The position numbers and the translations under genes are program-made. A DNA stretch of 21,371 nucleotides from Rhodobacteraceae bacterium UBA2776 (GTDB taxonomy: Bacteria; Pseudomonadota; Alphaproteobacteria; Rhodobacterales; Rhodobacteraceae), in assembly GCA_002352425.1 (NCBI GenBank), contig DEIK01000051.1, positions 1 through 21,371 of the forward strand. The letters are read 5' to 3'. Position 1 is the first letter of the stretch. Each line of letters opens with the position of its first letter. The notes beneath the pieces are model-generated. The model was not told the DNA's origin. It worked only from the letters and a program-made list of their open reading frames with translations, and did not search any database. Positions 20,170-21,371 of this stretch are shown one piece after another.

Positions 20170-21371
20170 ATGCTTAAGGATCAAGACCGGATCTTTACCA
20201 ATCTATACGGGATGCATGATCGCTCCCTTAAGGGGGCGATGGCCCGTGGCCATTGGGATGGCACCGCTGCGATCCTGAAAAAGGGCCGCGACTGGGTCGT
20301 GGAAGAGGCCAAGGCCTCGGGCCTGCGTGGCCGTGGCGGCGCAGGTTTTCCGACCGGATTGAAATGGTCGTTCATGCCCAAAGAATCTGATGGGCGTCCC
20401 GCCTATTTGGTGATCAACGCCGATGAATCCGAGCCCGGTACATGTAAGGACCGCGAGATCATGCGCCATGATCCGCACACCTTGATCGAGGGGGCGTTGA
20501 TTGCGTCTTTTGCGATGAATGCGCATGCTGCCTACATTTATATCCGCGGTGAATTTATCCGCGAGCGTGAAGCGCTACAGGCCGCGATTGACGAATGTTA
20601 TGACGCTGGATTGCTGGGCAAAAACGCTGCCAAATCCGGGTATGATTTTGATCTGTATCTGACGCACGGCGCTGGCGCCTACATTTGCGGCGAAGAAACC
20701 GCGATGCTCGAAAGCCTAGAGGGCAAAAAAGGCATGCCACGGATGAAACCACCGTTTCCGGCGGGTGCGGGGCTTTATGGCTGCCCGACCACAGTGAACA
20801 ATGTTGAATCGATTGCGGTGATCCCGACAATCATGCGGCGCGGTGGCAGTTGGTTTTCCAGCATGGGACGGCCCAATAATGCGGGCACCAAACTGTTCGG
20901 GATTTCCGGCCACGTGATCAACCCCTGTGTGGTGGAAGAAGAAATGTCGATCCCGCTGCGCGAATTGCTTGAAAAGCATTGCGGCGGTGTGCGCGGCGGC
21001 TGGGACAACCTGAAAGCGGTTATTCCCGGTGGCTCCTCGGTGCCGTTGTTGCCACGCGATGTGGCCGACGAATGTATCATGGATTTCGACTGGCTGCGCG
21101 AGCAACGCTCGGGGTTGGGCACGGCGGCTGTGATCGTGATGGACGAAAGCACCGATGTGATCAAAGCGATCTGGCGTCTGGCCAAGTTTTATAAACACGA
21201 GAGCTGCGGGCAATGCACCCCGTGCCGCGAGGGCACCGGCTGGATGATGCGGGTGATGGAACGTCTGGTCACAGGCGAGGCCGAGGTCGAGGAAATCGAC
21301 ATGCTGCTGGATGTGACCAAACAGGTCGAGGGCCACACGATTTGTGCGCTTGGCGATGCGGCGGCTTGGCC
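20170..21371 (+). CDS. nuoF: NADH-quinone oxidoreductase subunit F (partial, 3' end beyond the window)
   Basis: 51-kDa peripheral subunit of complex I, the NADH oxidation site holding FMN and 4Fe-4S cluster N3. About 400 codons are present out of the roughly 430 usual; the frame is open to the last base. Seen: GLRGRGGAGFPTGLKW (51-66; NADH/FMN glycine-rich loop), INADESEPGTCKDR (82-95), THGAGAYICGEETAMLESLEG, and the cluster ligands Cys346, Cys349 and Cys352 (SCGQCTPCREGTGW) with Cys392 (HTICALGDAAAW). The ATG at 20170 gives the standard N-terminus; an AAGG-type ribosome site lies very close upstream, overlapping the previous stop. Confidence 0.95.
   Translation, partial: MLKDQDRIFTNLYGMHDRSLKGAMARGHWDGTAAILKKGRDWVVEEAKASGLRGRGGAGFPTGLKWSFMPKESDGRPAYLVINADESEPGTCKDREIMRHDPHTLIEGALIASFAMNAHAAYIYIRGEFIREREALQAAIDECYDAGLLGKNAAKSGYDFDLYLTHGAGAYICGEETAMLESLEGKKGMPRMKPPFPAGAGLYGCPTTVNNVESIAVIPTIMRRGGSWFSSMGRPNNAGTKLFGISGHVINPCVVEEEMSIPLRELLEKHCGGVRGGWDNLKAVIPGGSSVPLLPRDVADECIMDFDWLREQRSGLGTAAVIVMDESTDVIKAIWRLAKFYKHESCGQCTPCREGTGWMMRVMERLVTGEAEVEEIDMLLDVTKQVEGHTICALGDAAAW

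Noticed and set aside
1..21371. CRISPR array, tRNA, rRNA, insertion sequence or intact prophage
   Set aside because: No regularly spaced repeats, no tRNA or rRNA consensus, and no transposase or integrase frame seen on either strand.

Overview
The window looks like chromosomal DNA of a marine Rhodobacterales (Roseobacter-group) alphaproteobacterium. The basis is gene content and order, not a database search: an RluA-family synthase beside rpoH, a leucine-catabolism operon with a nitronate monooxygenase-like gene and a GST-like gene embedded in it, and a nuo (respiratory complex I) operon whose extra ORFs include a DUF5337-like protein and a NuoE with an Ala/Lys-rich, helix-hairpin-helix tail.

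Layout. (1) 42-2234: DEAD-box RNA helicase with a DbpA-like C-terminal domain and a basic repetitive tail. (2) 2240-2312: an intergenic sequence that folds on paper into a four-stem cloverleaf, between convergent genes. (3) 2319-3666: a small membrane protein (minus strand) and an RluA-type pseudouridine synthase (plus strand), transcribed divergently, with start codons sharing one CATG. (4) 3667-4804: rpoH (sigma-32) with a heat-shock-like promoter candidate, two inverted repeats upstream and a strong intrinsic terminator. (5) 4805-5270: a decayed fragment resembling a phage tail tape-measure protein, then a promoter and an 18-bp palindromic operator. (6) 5271-12863: leucine/isovalerate operon ivd - mccB - nitronate monooxygenase-like - mccA - GST-like - mvaB, ending in a broken enoyl-CoA hydratase gene. 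(7) 12864-13155: hairpin, a repeated intergenic motif, a perfect FNR/FixK-type box and the nuo leader. (8) 13156-21371: nuoA, nuoB, nuoC, a sulfotransferase, nuoD, a secreted two-repeat protein, a lipoprotein, nuoE with its tail, a membrane protein carrying a near-copy of that tail, a DUF5337-like membrane protein, and nuoF (cut by the window end).

How it fits together. Region 6 encodes isovaleryl-CoA to HMG-CoA to acetoacetate plus acetyl-CoA, but the hydratase for 3-methylglutaconyl-CoA is a pseudogene here, so that step needs an enzyme from elsewhere or is lost. Region 8 encodes the peripheral arm and the first membrane subunit of complex I, interleaved with five non-canonical ORFs. Several are joined to nuo genes by overlapping stop/start codons, so they are probably co-translated with complex I. 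The best candidates for undescribed biology are the coupled secreted two-repeat protein and lipoprotein between nuoD and nuoE, the duplicated helix-hairpin-helix tail shared by NuoE and a membrane protein, the sulfotransferase between nuoC and nuoD, and the cloverleaf element.
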